Positions 33,881 through 43,299 of a stretch of 64,000 nucleotides of DNA are shown here, piece after piece. Numbering within the stretch: the first letter of the stretch is position 1; each line of letters opens with the position of its first letter. Both the position numbers and the translations under genes were made by a program. Source of the DNA: Flavobacterium sp. LC2016-12 (GTDB lineage Bacteria > Bacteroidota > Bacteroidia > Flavobacteriales > Flavobacteriaceae); NCBI RefSeq assembly GCF_015351595.1, contig NZ_JADKPT010000001.1:806001-870000 (forward strand), given 5' to 3'. The notes below the pieces were generated by a model, which saw nothing but the letters and a program-made list of their open reading frames with translations, had not been told where the DNA came from and searched no databases.

Positions 33881-33900
33881 CAAATACCAATCGGTATTTA
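33881..33900. promoter_or_regulatory. TetR-type operator, site 2 (imperfect palindrome)
   Basis: CAAATACCAATCGGTATTTA differs from the perfect site at 33223 in only two positions. It sits in the promoter of the TetR gene, consistent with autoregulation. Confidence 0.78.
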
Positions 33901-33979
33901 ATGGTAAATAAAAAAAATCTCATTTTTAACTAAATGAGATTGTGCATTATAGTTCACTAAATGAATGTTTTAAAAGCTA

Positions 33980-34426
33980 TTAAAGCAATAGCCAGTCCAA
34001 AGAGAAAGCAGCAATGATGAAAATACTGTGTACAAATACAAGCTGAAGATAATATCCTTTAAAATTAGCAGTATGCACGGAAGGTATAATTTCAAGCAGA
34101 AAGGTCCAGCTTATAATTCGGATCAATGCACTGATAACACCTATAATTATGCTGGTCGCCCAGGAAATTTCGGTGAATTCACAATACCATATCAGGTAAT
34201 AAACGGTTGCAAAACATAGTCCAAAGCTATGGTGCAGTACCTTTCCGATTCTTAATTTGGTTTTTAGCGATAACTCAATAGCAATAGTAGAAAGAATACT
34301 TGTAAGCAACGTAGGTTCCTGATAAATTTTTGAGTCTGGTGTTGCTATTGACTTATTGAATACTTTTATAATACAACAGGCGATAAGCCACGAAATAAAA
34401 ATTTGAAAGAGCAGGGGCAAGATCAT
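33980..34426 (-). CDS. Small integral membrane protein of unknown function
   Basis: A 148-residue protein with four predicted membrane segments: residues about 3-22 (LFQIFISWLIACCIIKVF), 68-90 (FGLCFATVYYLIWY), 92-116 (IIIGVISALIRIISWTFLLE) and 126-147 (LVFVHSIFIIAAFSLDWLL). The loop between the first and second segments holds LSLKTKLRIGKVLHHSFG. No family is recognised. It stands alone, upstream of the TetR gene on the same strand but separated by about 140 bases that contain the TetR promoter. Confidence 0.65.
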   Translation of the reverse strand: MILPLLFQIFISWLIACCIIKVFNKSIATPDSKIYQEPTLLTSILSTIAIELSLKTKLRIGKVLHHSFGLCFATVYYLIWYCEFTEISWATSIIIGVISALIRIISWTFLLEIIPSVHTANFKGYYLQLVFVHSIFIIAAFSLDWLLL

Positions 34427-34592
34427 GAAGGGGTGTTATTTTTACACTTCAAATATAGTATTGAAAAAGCTAAGAATAAAGTTAAAAATTGAAAAGGGTA
34501 AATTTTCTTCATTTTCTTATTTATGCACCTAGTTTTATTTTCGTAATTTAGTTAGCAACAGAAGTGATTAATAACATAAAATTGAGAACCTT

Positions 34593-35372
34593 ATGCCTTG
34601 GAATCCGGAAATATATAATAAGTTTAAAGACCTTCGTAATAAACCATTTTATGATCTAATAGATTTTATTGAATTACAGGAAGCTTCAACTGCAATTGAT
34701 TTAGGATGTGGCACTGGTGAACAAACCGCCATATTAGCCGAAAAGTTCAGCAAAACTGATTTCCTTGGGATTGATTCATCAGCTGAAATGCTGATACAAT
34801 CAAAATCTTTAGAGACTGCTAATCTTCATTTTGAACGTTTGTCAGTAGAAGATACACTCGAATCAAACAAAAAATGGGATTTAGTTTTTAGTAATGCTGC
34901 GCTTCAGTGGTCTGATAATCATGAAATATTATTTCCAAAACTGATTAATTCACTTACTTCAAAAGGTCAGTTTGCAGTGCAGATGCCCATTCAGAAGGAA
35001 AATATTCTAAATAAAATTTTATATCAGTTAGCGGAAGAAGACCCTTTTAAAGCCTATTTTAAAGGATGGAGAAGAGATTCTCCTGTTCTAAGTATGGATG
35101 AATATGCGCAAATTATGTTTGATGGCGGATTAGAAGAAATTCAGATTATGGAGAAAGTTTATCCCATAATTGCTCACGATCATGATACGCTGTATAATTT
35201 TATTTCTGGCTCGGCTCTGATTCCCTATTTAGAGCTTCTTCAGGAAGATCAAAAGCAATCCTTTATAAAAGCATTTAAAACTAGAATTGAAGAAAAGTTT
35301 CCAAAGCTTCCTGCTATTTATGCATTCAAAAGAATTCTGCTGTATGGAAGAAAAAGTCAAGAAAATAGATAA
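34593..35372 (+). CDS. Trans-aconitate 2-methyltransferase-like SAM methyltransferase
   Basis: A 259-residue cytoplasmic enzyme. The N-terminus MPWNPEIYNKFKDLRNKPFYDL is typical of the Tam family (WNPxxYxxFxxxRxRPxxDL). The SAM motif AIDLGCGTGEQTAILAEKF lies at about residues 34-52, with LGIDSSAEML and DLVFSNAALQW following. Tam methylates trans-aconitate, which relieves aconitase inhibition; related enzymes act on other carboxylates, so the substrate is likely but not certain. It has no operon partner: the flanking genes are on the other strand. Confidence 0.8.
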   Translation: MPWNPEIYNKFKDLRNKPFYDLIDFIELQEASTAIDLGCGTGEQTAILAEKFSKTDFLGIDSSAEMLIQSKSLETANLHFERLSVEDTLESNKKWDLVFSNAALQWSDNHEILFPKLINSLTSKGQFAVQMPIQKENILNKILYQLAEEDPFKAYFKGWRRDSPVLSMDEYAQIMFDGGLEEIQIMEKVYPIIAHDHDTLYNFISGSALIPYLELLQEDQKQSFIKAFKTRIEEKFPKLPAIYAFKRILLYGRKSQENR

Positions 35373-35419
35373 CCAGTTCATACTTTGAAATATAAACTGG
35401 TTATAAAATAATATTCTAG

Positions 35420-36133
35420 TTAGTTACCAGTTGCGCTTTTATCTACAAGAAATAATAATTCTCCTGAAACAGGCTTAATCAACTGCATCGGGTAAAGTGA
35501 AGGATTGTATTCTCCTTTTGTTACTTCTTTCAATGCAGGCGCTTTTTTCTCTCCAAAAGCTACTACAATGATTTTTTCTGCCTTATTGATTAATGGTGCC
35601 GTAAGTGTGATACGGTGCATTTTTTGAGGTTCAAGATAATAGGCCGCAACCCATTTGTTTTGTTCTTCCAAAACTGCCTGACCGGGAAAAAGGGAAGCGG
35701 TGTGTCCGTCATCGCCCATTCCTAATAAGATAAGGTCAAATTTTCCTTCGTCACCTAAAACCTTTCTAATTGACTGTTCGTAAGTAATAGCAAAATCTTC
35801 AGGCGTAACTTCATCTTTGTACATCTCAAAAATATTTTCTGATGGAATAGCAACGTGGCTTAATAAGGTAGCGTAAGACATTTTGGCATTACTTAAGTCG
35901 TCATTAAGAGGAACCCAACGTTCATCTCCCCAGAAAATAAAAACTTTACTCCAGTCTATTTTAGTTTTGTAAGTGTCAGAAGCTAATAATTTGTAAATAC
36001 CGGCAGGAGAGGAGCCTCCTGTAAGTACGGCTGTAAATTGGCCTTTTTCAGCTATTGCTTTTTGCGCTGCTGCTACAAAAAGGTCTGCTGCTTTAGTATT
36101 AATTTCTTCTGTCGTATTATATATCTGTATCAT
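35420..36133 (-). CDS. pgl: 6-phosphogluconolactonase
   Basis: A 237-residue enzyme that hydrolyses 6-phosphogluconolactone to 6-phosphogluconate, the second step of the oxidative pentose phosphate pathway. Motifs are AVLTGGSSPAGIYKLLAS (residues about 37-54), FIFWGDERWVPLNDDLSNAKM and LILLGMGDDGHTASLFPG, the family's catalytic-site pattern. It overlaps the end of zwf by 17 bases, which indicates translational coupling, and is the last gene of the gnd-zwf-pgl operon. Confidence 0.95.
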   Translation of the reverse strand: MIQIYNTTEEINTKAADLFVAAAQKAIAEKGQFTAVLTGGSSPAGIYKLLASDTYKTKIDWSKVFIFWGDERWVPLNDDLSNAKMSYATLLSHVAIPSENIFEMYKDEVTPEDFAITYEQSIRKVLGDEGKFDLILLGMGDDGHTASLFPGQAVLEEQNKWVAAYYLEPQKMHRITLTAPLINKAEKIIVVAFGEKKAPALKEVTKGEYNPSLYPMQLIKPVSGELLFLVDKSATGN

Positions 36134-37649
36134 CTTCTAAAAATTCTTCTTTTGTTTGTGTGTTTGGAATCCATTTGTGTCCCTGACGCGCCAATAGTTC
36201 GTCAGCTTCTTCAGGTCCCCAGCTTCCTGCTTTGTAATTTGGAAAATTAACAGGCACTGTATCTTTCCATACTTGTTGAATCGTATCGATAGCATCCCAG
36301 GCTTGTTCTACCTGATCCCAACGCATGAATAACGTAGGATCTCCTGCCAATGCATCTGCGATAAGCGTTTCATAAGCTTCCGGCGACATTGTAGAGCAGG
36401 CGAAATAATCAAAGATCATTTCAGCTGGTCTCAATGAAAGTGACAGACCTGGTTTCTTGGTCATAAACTGCAGTTTAATGTCCATTGCAGGCTGAATATT
36501 GATAATAAGCCTGTTTGGCGTCATCCCTTCTTTTCCATAAGAAAATGAGGAATGTGGAACTGGCTTAAACTGTATAATAATAGAAGATTGTTTTTCTTCC
36601 ATTCTTTTTCCGGTACGTAAGTAAAACGGAATTCCCTGCCATCTCCAGTTGTCCAGATAAATTTTCATGGCTACGTAGGTTTCTGTAATAGAATCCGGCG
36701 CAATTCCTTTATCCTGACGGTATCCGGGAACAGGATTTCCTTTTATTGCACCAGCATCATATTGTCCTCTGACAACGTAATGATCCACTTCCTCCGGTTT
36801 GATACGACGAATAGATTTTAGTACATCTGCTTTACGGTTTCGAATGTCATCTGCCTGTAATGAAGCCGGAGCTTCCATAGCGGTCATACAAAGAATTTGA
36901 AGCAAATGGTTCTGGATCATATCTTTTAAGGCACCAACTCCTTCATAAAAACCACCGCGTTCTTCAACGCCTACCTCTTCTGCTACTGTAATTTGAACAA
37001 AGTCGATGAAGTTTCGGCTCCATAAAGGTTCAAACATTGAATTTCCAAAACGGAAAGCCAAAATGTTCTGAACGGTTTCTTTCCCTAAATAATGATCGAT
37101 TCTGTAAATCTGTTCTTCTTTGAAAGTCTGCGAAAGCATTTCATTTAGAGCAATTGCAGAAGTTTTATCATAACCAAAAGGCTTTTCAATAATAATACGA
37201 TCTTGCTTTGGATTAGCAGCAAGGCCAATTTTCTTAATATTACTTGAAATTGTAGTGATGAAAGAAGGCGTAATCGAAAGATAAAAAAGACGATTGGCAC
37301 GTTCTCCAAAACTTTCATCAATAGCATTTATTTTTTCATTCAAACTTTTATAAGACGCTTCTTTGTCTATATCAAGGCTATGATAGCTTATGTGAGAAAG
37401 GAATTTTTGAGTTTCCGGATCCAAAGTATCTTTCTTTCTTGAAAAGATATTTAGGTTTTCCTGCACATAGCCTCTGAACTCTTCATCGCTTTTTTCAGCT
37501 CTTCCAAGTGCGATAATCTCAAATTTCTTTGACATTCGACCATCAAGGTAGAGATTTTGAAATGCGGGAAATAGTTTTCTTTTTGCCAGGTCTCCCGTTC
37601 CCCCAAAAATGACAATAATGGTTGGATTTATATTTTTGAACTTACTCAT
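36117..37649 (-). CDS. zwf: Glucose-6-phosphate 1-dehydrogenase
   Basis: A 510-residue enzyme that oxidises glucose 6-phosphate to 6-phosphogluconolactone with NADP+ (some bacterial forms also use NAD+). The dinucleotide motif IVIFGGTGDLAKRKLFPAF is at the N-terminus (from about residue 12), and the active-site motif RIDHYLGKETVQNILAFRF is near residue 185. The C-terminal part (RLIINIQPAMDIKLQFMTKK, DYFACSTMSPEAYETLI) is the usual substrate-binding domain. It lies 26 bases after gnd and overlaps pgl, so all three are one operon supplying NADPH and pentoses. Confidence 0.97.
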   Translation of the reverse strand: MSKFKNINPTIIVIFGGTGDLAKRKLFPAFQNLYLDGRMSKKFEIIALGRAEKSDEEFRGYVQENLNIFSRKKDTLDPETQKFLSHISYHSLDIDKEASYKSLNEKINAIDESFGERANRLFYLSITPSFITTISSNIKKIGLAANPKQDRIIIEKPFGYDKTSAIALNEMLSQTFKEEQIYRIDHYLGKETVQNILAFRFGNSMFEPLWSRNFIDFVQITVAEEVGVEERGGFYEGVGALKDMIQNHLLQILCMTAMEAPASLQADDIRNRKADVLKSIRRIKPEEVDHYVVRGQYDAGAIKGNPVPGYRQDKGIAPDSITETYVAMKIYLDNWRWQGIPFYLRTGKRMEEKQSSIIIQFKPVPHSSFSYGKEGMTPNRLIINIQPAMDIKLQFMTKKPGLSLSLRPAEMIFDYFACSTMSPEAYETLIADALAGDPTLFMRWDQVEQAWDAIDTIQQVWKDTVPVNFPNYKAGSWGPEEADELLARQGHKWIPNTQTKEEFLEDDTDI

Positions 37650-37675
37650 TTGTGTGTTGTGTTGCTTATAGTTCC

Positions 37676-39085
37676 TTATTCAGACCATTGGGTGTGAAAA
37701 ACACCTGTTGTATCGATTCTTTCGTAAGTGTGAGCGCCAAAATAATCGCGCTGCGCCTGAATTAGGTTTGTTGGTAGATTTTCAGATCTGTAGGCGTCAA
37801 AATAAGCCAGTGAATTCATTAGTCCCGCTACAGGTAATCCTTTTTGAACAGCAAATTGAATCACTGATCTCATTCCTGCCTGGTTTTTGGTTAATTTTGA
37901 AGCGATTCCAGCATCTAAAAGCAAGTTTGGTAAATCTGTTTTTGCAACATATGCTTTTCTGAAATCTTCTAAAATGTTAGCACGAATAATACAGCCACCG
38001 CGCCATATTTTGGCAACAGTTTCTAAGTTTAATCCGTAATTGTATTCTTTAGATGCAGTATGTAATTGTGCTAATCCTTGTGCGTAAGTCACGACAATAG
38101 ATAAGTATAAAGCCGATTTTAATGCCGCAATTGCCTCGCTTGTATTTACATCAGGTGACGGAGCGTTCCACACTAGTTTTTTGGCAGCTTCAATTCTTTC
38201 CGGTTTCGTTTTAGACATATCGCGCATAAAAACGGCGGCATCAATAGTTGGAATCGGCACTTGCAAATCCATTGCGTTTTGCGAAGTCCATTTCCCTGTT
38301 CCTTTAGATTTTGCCCAATCCGAAATTTTATTGATTAGTCTGCTTCCGTCTTCGTCTTTTTGTTTCAGAATGTTTCCAGTAATTTCGATCAAATATGATT
38401 TAAGATCGTGGGTTTGGTTCCATTCTTCAAAAGTTTTCTGAATAGTATCTTCATCTAGATTATAACCTCTTTTCATAAGGTCATAAATTTCAGAAATAAG
38501 TTGCATGATTCCGTATTCGATTCCGTTATGAACCATTTTTACATAGTTACCCGCAGATCCATTTCCTAAATATTCTACACAAGGTTCGCCATCTACTTTT
38601 GCTGCAATAGCTTCAAATATAGGACGAAGTCTCTCGTATGCTTTCTGATCACCACCTGGCATCATAGCAGGGCCGAATCTCGCACCTTTTTCACCTCCTG
38701 AAATTCCCATTCCAAAGAAGTGGATTCCTTTTTCAGATAATTCCAAAAATCTTCTGTCTGTATCGGTAAAAAAAGTATTACCACCATCAATTATAATATC
38801 TCCCTTGTCTAAATGTGGAAGTAAACTTGCTATTGCGCTGTCAACAGGCTTTCCTGCAGGAACCAGTAACATAATAGCTCTTGGCTGTTGAATAAGTTCT
38901 ACAAAATGTTTAACATCTGTTGTTGCTTCAATGGTATCATTAGGACCGGCTTCTTGTTGAAGAGAATTAACTTTTTCGGTATCTAAATCTAAACCTGCTG
39001 CTGCAAAGTTATGGCTCGCTATATTCAAAAGTAAATTACGCCCCATTACACCTAATCCTACAATTCCAAAATCAAATTTGCTCAT
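37676..39085 (-). CDS. gnd: 6-phosphogluconate dehydrogenase, decarboxylating
   Basis: A 469-residue enzyme that converts 6-phosphogluconate to ribulose 5-phosphate and CO2 with NADP+. Motifs: nucleotide-binding FGIVGLGVMGRNLLLNIASH at the N-terminus, IIDGGNTFFTDT, the substrate-site motif GSAGNYVKMVHNGIEYGIMQ with the catalytic Lys, and ISGGEKGARFGPAMMPGG. I start it at the ATG at 39085 (MSKFDFG), the usual N-terminus; the TTG at 39094 adds only three residues. It is the first gene of the gnd-zwf-pgl operon. Confidence 0.96.
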   Translation of the reverse strand: MSKFDFGIVGLGVMGRNLLLNIASHNFAAAGLDLDTEKVNSLQQEAGPNDTIEATTDVKHFVELIQQPRAIMLLVPAGKPVDSAIASLLPHLDKGDIIIDGGNTFFTDTDRRFLELSEKGIHFFGMGISGGEKGARFGPAMMPGGDQKAYERLRPIFEAIAAKVDGEPCVEYLGNGSAGNYVKMVHNGIEYGIMQLISEIYDLMKRGYNLDEDTIQKTFEEWNQTHDLKSYLIEITGNILKQKDEDGSRLINKISDWAKSKGTGKWTSQNAMDLQVPIPTIDAAVFMRDMSKTKPERIEAAKKLVWNAPSPDVNTSEAIAALKSALYLSIVVTYAQGLAQLHTASKEYNYGLNLETVAKIWRGGCIIRANILEDFRKAYVAKTDLPNLLLDAGIASKLTKNQAGMRSVIQFAVQKGLPVAGLMNSLAYFDAYRSENLPTNLIQAQRDYFGAHTYERIDTTGVFHTQWSE

Positions 39086-39544
39086 AGTTTTCAATTAACT
39101 AAAATTATTATAAAATGTTTTTCTGAAAAAAGGAGTAGAAAAAATAGTAATTCTTTTTCGTTCAGTTCTTTGCAGAAAAAACAAAGTTTGGCTCAATCTT
39201 AAATTTTAAGATCTACCGCGCTAAGTTAGAGAAAAATGATGAAACATTGCGTGATTATTAGCCCACTTTAAGAACTATTATGTTACTTTTTTATGTGTGA
39301 AAAACACATTTAGCACCTCATAATACTGTTGTTTGTTTATGAATTATTAGTCTTTGAAGTAAAACGTAAAAAATACTTCAATGACATCTTAAAAGCGATT
39401 AAACAAGAATTAGGGACGAAATAATCCTAAAATTGAATACCATAATGTAAAAACAAAAGGGAAGGAAGCGAGAAAATAATGCTAAAAATGCCTTATATTA
39501 GGCATTTCAAATAAACAAACGTAATAATTAAATTGAATTTGCAT
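39086..39544. other. Intergenic region between divergent gnd and a small exported protein
   Basis: About 460 bases without a gene. It contains the inverted repeat AAATGCCT (39486-39493) and AGGCATTT (39500-39507), 37 bases before the start at 39545, which could be an operator or a leader hairpin, and a weaker ATGTGT/ACACAT hairpin near 39293-39309. No promoter with both elements was found for either gene. Confidence 0.5.
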
Positions 39545-39985
39545 ATGGAAAAGTTTATCCTCAGCCTTAAAAACAGATTTTCAAAAAGTAATTTTTTGCA
39601 TTTAATGATTATGGCTATAATTTTTACTTCTAATTCTATCTCAGCGCAAAAAAAAGACATGATGATTCGCATTTCAGAAATTGAAATTTATCCTGAATAT
39701 TTATTGCAATATAAAGCAATATTAAAAGAAGAGTCAGCAGCATCCGTAAAGCTAGAGCCTGGAGTTTTAGCAATCTTCCCGATGTATCAAAAGAAGGACT
39801 CTACCCAAATTAGAATATTAGAAATGTATAAAGATAATGATGCCTATCAATCCCATTTAAAAACACCTCATTTTCTAAAATATAAAACAAGCACGCTTAA
39901 AATGGTTAAGTCATTAAAACTGATTGATATGGATACAATTGATCCAGAATCAATGAAAATGTTGTTTAGGAAAATGAATGATTAA
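39545..39985 (+). CDS. Exported antibiotic biosynthesis monooxygenase (ABM)-like protein
   Basis: A 146-residue protein. A long signal sequence or anchor covers residues about 18-35 and ends SISAQ. The mature part resembles the ABM/quinol monooxygenase ferredoxin-like fold: MIRISEIEIYPEYLLQYKAI, then a small helix rich in acidic residues, EPGVLAIFPMY, IRILEMYKDNDAYQSHLKT and a final helix. Such proteins act on small aromatic or reactive compounds, but a secreted location is less common. The start is the ATG at 39545, not the TTG four codons earlier. It is monocistronic. Confidence 0.7.
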   Translation: MEKFILSLKNRFSKSNFLHLMIMAIIFTSNSISAQKKDMMIRISEIEIYPEYLLQYKAILKEESAASVKLEPGVLAIFPMYQKKDSTQIRILEMYKDNDAYQSHLKTPHFLKYKTSTLKMVKSLKLIDMDTIDPESMKMLFRKMND

Positions 39986-40021
39986 TTATCTTAATTACAA
40001 GTTCTAGGTAATTTATTACTT

Positions 40022-40498
40022 CTAATTCTCAAGTTGCACTTTGAATTTACCAAAATAAGGTTCATCAGCCATTAAGGAATGTCCGATAACTAAAATATGA
40101 TCTCCTTTTTGTTTTAAATCGATTTTCAAATCCATTCCAAAAGGCCCGTCTGAGGAGTTATCCGGAAAAATGATTTGATTGAAACGGATATTTCCTTTTC
40201 CGCCGGCTGGAAAAATCAGTCCTTTTAATTCGCCTGAATTTTCATTTTTAAATTTTATATATACTTTAGAATGAATAGAATCTAAAGAACCTTCAGCTAT
40301 ATAGAGATTTTTTTCATTCTTATAGACCATAAAAATTGTGTCGCCTATTTGTTTGTTTTCTTCTTTTACTGGTTTGCTTTCCTCTTTAGTTTTCTCTATT
40401 GGAATTGAATCTGAAGCCTCAGTAGTGGTTTCCTTATTTTCTTTTTGTTGACAGGAAAAAAAGAAAATTGATATGAGAAATATTAAGAAATTTTTCAT
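40022..40498 (-). CDS. Small lipoprotein of unknown function
   Basis: A 158-residue lipoprotein. The signal peptide ends in the lipobox FFSC (Cys16), followed by a charged Glu/Lys-rich linker up to about residue 50. The folded part (50-158) is a beta-rich domain with TIFMVYKNEKNLYIAEGSL, AGGKGNIRFNQIIFPDNSSD and HILVIGHSLMADEP. I recognise no family. It converges on the ABM-like gene with little space between, and probably sits in the inner or outer membrane facing the periplasm. Confidence 0.68.
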   Translation of the reverse strand: MKNFLIFLISIFFFSCQQKENKETTTEASDSIPIEKTKEESKPVKEENKQIGDTIFMVYKNEKNLYIAEGSLDSIHSKVYIKFKNENSGELKGLIFPAGGKGNIRFNQIIFPDNSSDGPFGMDLKIDLKQKGDHILVIGHSLMADEPYFGKFKVQLEN

Positions 40499-40879
40499 GA
40501 CGTATCTTTATTTAATTATCTCAAAATTAATTCTTTTTAAAAGATCTTCCTTATATAATAACATTTAGATGTTGTAAAATTTGGAAGAAATGTCCGGCTT
40601 CACGAAAGAATTTGTAACAATTCTGATAAAATTTCTTTGTTACAGTAATAATTGATTCTATTTAATTTTTTGCACTTTTTTAACGATATAATATTTAAAA
40701 TCTAAAATAGATAAAAAATATAACACGTCGGACTTTTGTGTACGTAAAAACGTACTTTAAATTCTCCTTTGAGAATCGTTATTTACCAACTTTACAGCGT
40801 TAATTACGATCCCATAATAATTGTAGATGTGATTGGTAATAAACTAACTATTTAATTATTAATCATTAACCTTTTAAAA
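40499..40879. other. Intergenic region upstream of the PL14-like lipoprotein
   Basis: About 380 AT-rich bases with no gene. Two small inverted repeats are visible: GTACGT/ACGTAC at about 40740-40755 and ATTCTC/GAGAAT at about 40761-40776. They may be hairpins in the leader of the next gene. No promoter matching both consensus elements was found. Confidence 0.45.
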
Positions 40880-41671
40880 ATGAAAAAATTATTAAAATTA
40901 ACAAGTGTGCTATTTGTTGTAGCATTAGTATTTAATTCCTGTGAAAAGGAACAAGATTTATATGTCCCACAAGCTGTTAACAAAGAAGTATCCAAAAGTG
41001 GTGTGAACGATGTGTCTCAAAGCGCTAAGGACGCCGCTCCATTGGCCACTGCTGCTGGAGGCGGTGCCGGAGCAAGAACGATTACATTAAAGACAAATAC
41101 GCTATCGTGTGGGGGTGGTTTGTGTACATCTTTTGGAGTTTGGTCAGAAGGAGTGTACACCGTTTGGTTCCAGATGAAATTTAATTCGGGATTTTATTGG
41201 AGCAGAGGTGGTAAATGCGGATATGGTATACTGATTGGTGATCAAAATACGGGTGGCGATCCAGGATGGGACGGCAATGGTGGTAGCGCCAGATTTATGT
41301 GGTATTGTCCAAATGGATCAAATAGCGCCAAAGGTAGCGGAGCCTATCTCCAACCTTACGTATATTATAAAGATCAGCCTGGTCAATTTGGCAATGATTT
41401 TGGAAAAAAGTATTACATACAAGAGGGTGTGACTTATAATTGTCAGATTTCTGTTAAGTTAAATACTGGGACAAATACTAACGGCTATGTCAAATATTAT
41501 GTTAATGGGACGGAGTTATTAAATCAAACAATTCGCTGGGTAACCAACGATTCAAAACGAAATGTTAATGCAGTAAGTCTTCATACTTTCCGTGGCGGAA
41601 GCCAGGAATACTGGAAAGCTCCAGTAACTAGTTCTATTTATTATGCCAGTGCAGCTTGGGATGCACAATAA
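40880..41671 (+). CDS. Lipoprotein resembling polysaccharide lyase family 14
   Basis: A 263-residue lipoprotein: signal peptide with lipobox FNSC (Cys21), a Ser/Ala/Lys linker, then a domain from about residue 70. Its core has the features of PL14-type beta-jelly-roll proteins (alginate or glucuronan lyase-like): the substrate-strand segment GGSARFMWYC, YLQPYVYYKD, ISVKLNTGTNTNGYVKYYVNG and HTFRGGSQEYWKAP. I expect it at the cell surface or in the periplasm, binding or cleaving an acidic polysaccharide. The neighbours give no support: there is no sugar-import or other lyase gene adjoining. An inactive carbohydrate-binding role is possible. Confidence 0.65.
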   Translation: MKKLLKLTSVLFVVALVFNSCEKEQDLYVPQAVNKEVSKSGVNDVSQSAKDAAPLATAAGGGAGARTITLKTNTLSCGGGLCTSFGVWSEGVYTVWFQMKFNSGFYWSRGGKCGYGILIGDQNTGGDPGWDGNGGSARFMWYCPNGSNSAKGSGAYLQPYVYYKDQPGQFGNDFGKKYYIQEGVTYNCQISVKLNTGTNTNGYVKYYVNGTELLNQTIRWVTNDSKRNVNAVSLHTFRGGSQEYWKAPVTSSIYYASAAWDAQ

Positions 41672-41770
41672 TATTTGAACCTTAAAACAATCTGACTGAA
41701 ATAAATAAAATCACAGCGTGATGTTGTTAAGTTGAGTACGTTTCGGATTCATTTACGATTAGTAATATAC

Positions 41771-41806
41771 AAAAAGCGTTAAACTGAATAGTTTAACGCT
41801 TTTTAA
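41771..41806 (+). terminator. Intrinsic terminator
   Basis: AAAAGCGTTAAAC (41772-41784) pairs with GTTTAACGCTTTT (41791-41803) around a six-base loop. It ends the PL14-like transcript and has its own A and T runs. Confidence 0.88.
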
Positions 41807-41964
41807 TTAAAAAATTATAACAGTATCTCAAATTTAATCCCTTATTCGGGAAGCTGGTTATATAATAACTATTTTTATTTTGCTGCATACAAACCTGAAA
41901 GTAAGTGAGTAAGCTGATAAATTTGGATGAAAAAGGATATAATTAACTATTTCATCAAAACGAG

Positions 41965-41972
41965 TATATTTG
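41965..41972 (+). promoter_or_regulatory. Possible -7 element inside the annotated MFS N-terminus
   Basis: TATATTTG matches the -7 consensus and would start transcription near 41980, just before the ATG at 41993. No -33 TTG is at the right distance. It supports the later start of the MFS gene but does not prove it. Confidence 0.4.
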
Positions 41973-41992
41973 GCTGTTTTAAAAATTCCAGA

Positions 41993-43174
41993 ATGTCACA
42001 AAACAAAAAGTCTATTTACACGCTCCAGTTTATTTTGCTCTGCCTGAGTTCTCTTTTATTTTCTTCCAGCTTTAACATGATTATACCAGAGCTTCCCAGT
42101 TATTTGAGCGGTTTGGGAGGAGCCGAATATAAAGGCCTTATTATTTCATTATTTACACTTACAGCTGCGATATCACGTCCGTTTAGCGGAAAACTGACAG
42201 ATCGATGGGGACGTGTGCCTGTTATGGCTGTAGGATCTGTTGTTTGCTTAATTTGCGGTTTTTTATATCCAGTTTTAAGTTCAGTTTCTGGTTTTCTTCT
42301 CTTAAGATTGGTTCATGGTTTCTCAACAGGATTTAAGCCAACTGCAACTTCTGCCTATGTAGCTGATATTATTCCACAGGAGCGATGGGGAGAAGCATTG
42401 GGTATGCATGGATTATGTTTTAGTATTGGAGGAGCTTTAGGGCCGGCGGTAGGAAGCTTAATTGTAAATGCCTTTGGAATTGATGCTATGTTTTACAGCT
42501 CTTCATTTCTTGCTTTTTTATCTATAGTTATAGTAATGAATATGAAAGAAACTTTAGCAACAAAAGAAAAACTCCATAAATCTATGTTTTATATCAGCCG
42601 TACTGATATTATAGATATTGGAGCACTTCCTGCGGGAATAATAACTTTTTTCTCTTATACCGCATTTGGATTAATACTTACTTTAATTCCGGACTGGAGC
42701 GAACATTTGGGTGCAGAAAATAAAGGAATATTTTTTACTTCTTTTACAGCAGCATCAGTTTTGGTGCGGTTTGTTGCGGGAAAAGTTTCTGACCGCTACG
42801 GTCGAACGAGTGTTATTCTCGTCGGACTGGTAGTAACAGCCTTTTCGTTATTCGTCATAAGTGAAAGTACAAATGTTACGGCACTATTAATAGGCGCAGC
42901 GATTTACGGAATGGGTACAGGTACATTGTCTCCTGCAATAAATGCATGGACAATAGATCTCAGCAGTCCACAACATCGCGGGAAAGCCATTGCAACAATG
43001 TACATTTCTATGGAATTAGGAATTGGCCTTGGAGCATTGATAGGAGGTAGTTATTATAGTGATATAATTGAGCGTATACCGCTTATCATGAAAATAGATA
43101 TCTTCATACTATGCGTTGGTATTCTATATCTTTTATACTGGAAGAGATTAAATAAAAAATTAAAATTGGTATAG
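41993..43174 (+). CDS. Major facilitator superfamily transporter
   Basis: An inner-membrane transporter of 393 residues from the ATG at 41993, or 415 from the ATG at 41927. Twelve hydrophobic segments are present. The MFS A-motif appears in both halves, as GKLTDRWGRVP after the second segment and GKVSDRYGRTS in the C-terminal half. The general pattern resembles drug-efflux or sugar-efflux carriers, but the substrate cannot be told. I prefer the later start because the extra 22 residues are polar and AT-rich and a -7 element lies within them. It stands alone. Confidence 0.85.
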   Translation: MSQNKKSIYTLQFILLCLSSLLFSSSFNMIIPELPSYLSGLGGAEYKGLIISLFTLTAAISRPFSGKLTDRWGRVPVMAVGSVVCLICGFLYPVLSSVSGFLLLRLVHGFSTGFKPTATSAYVADIIPQERWGEALGMHGLCFSIGGALGPAVGSLIVNAFGIDAMFYSSSFLAFLSIVIVMNMKETLATKEKLHKSMFYISRTDIIDIGALPAGIITFFSYTAFGLILTLIPDWSEHLGAENKGIFFTSFTAASVLVRFVAGKVSDRYGRTSVILVGLVVTAFSLFVISESTNVTALLIGAAIYGMGTGTLSPAINAWTIDLSSPQHRGKAIATMYISMELGIGLGALIGGSYYSDIIERIPLIMKIDIFILCVGILYLLYWKRLNKKLKLV

Positions 43175-43299
43175 ATAGGGTATTATAAAATAAGTAATTA
43201 GAGTTGGATAATAAGATAGAGTCAATAAGTCCCAGAGGATAGGAGAGAAGTGGGTAACCATAATACACGTTGCACACCCAACAGTTTACAATTAATCTT

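Noticed and set aside
37708..38441. Forward ORFs opposite gnd
   Set aside because: Antisense shadows of a highly conserved enzyme gene.
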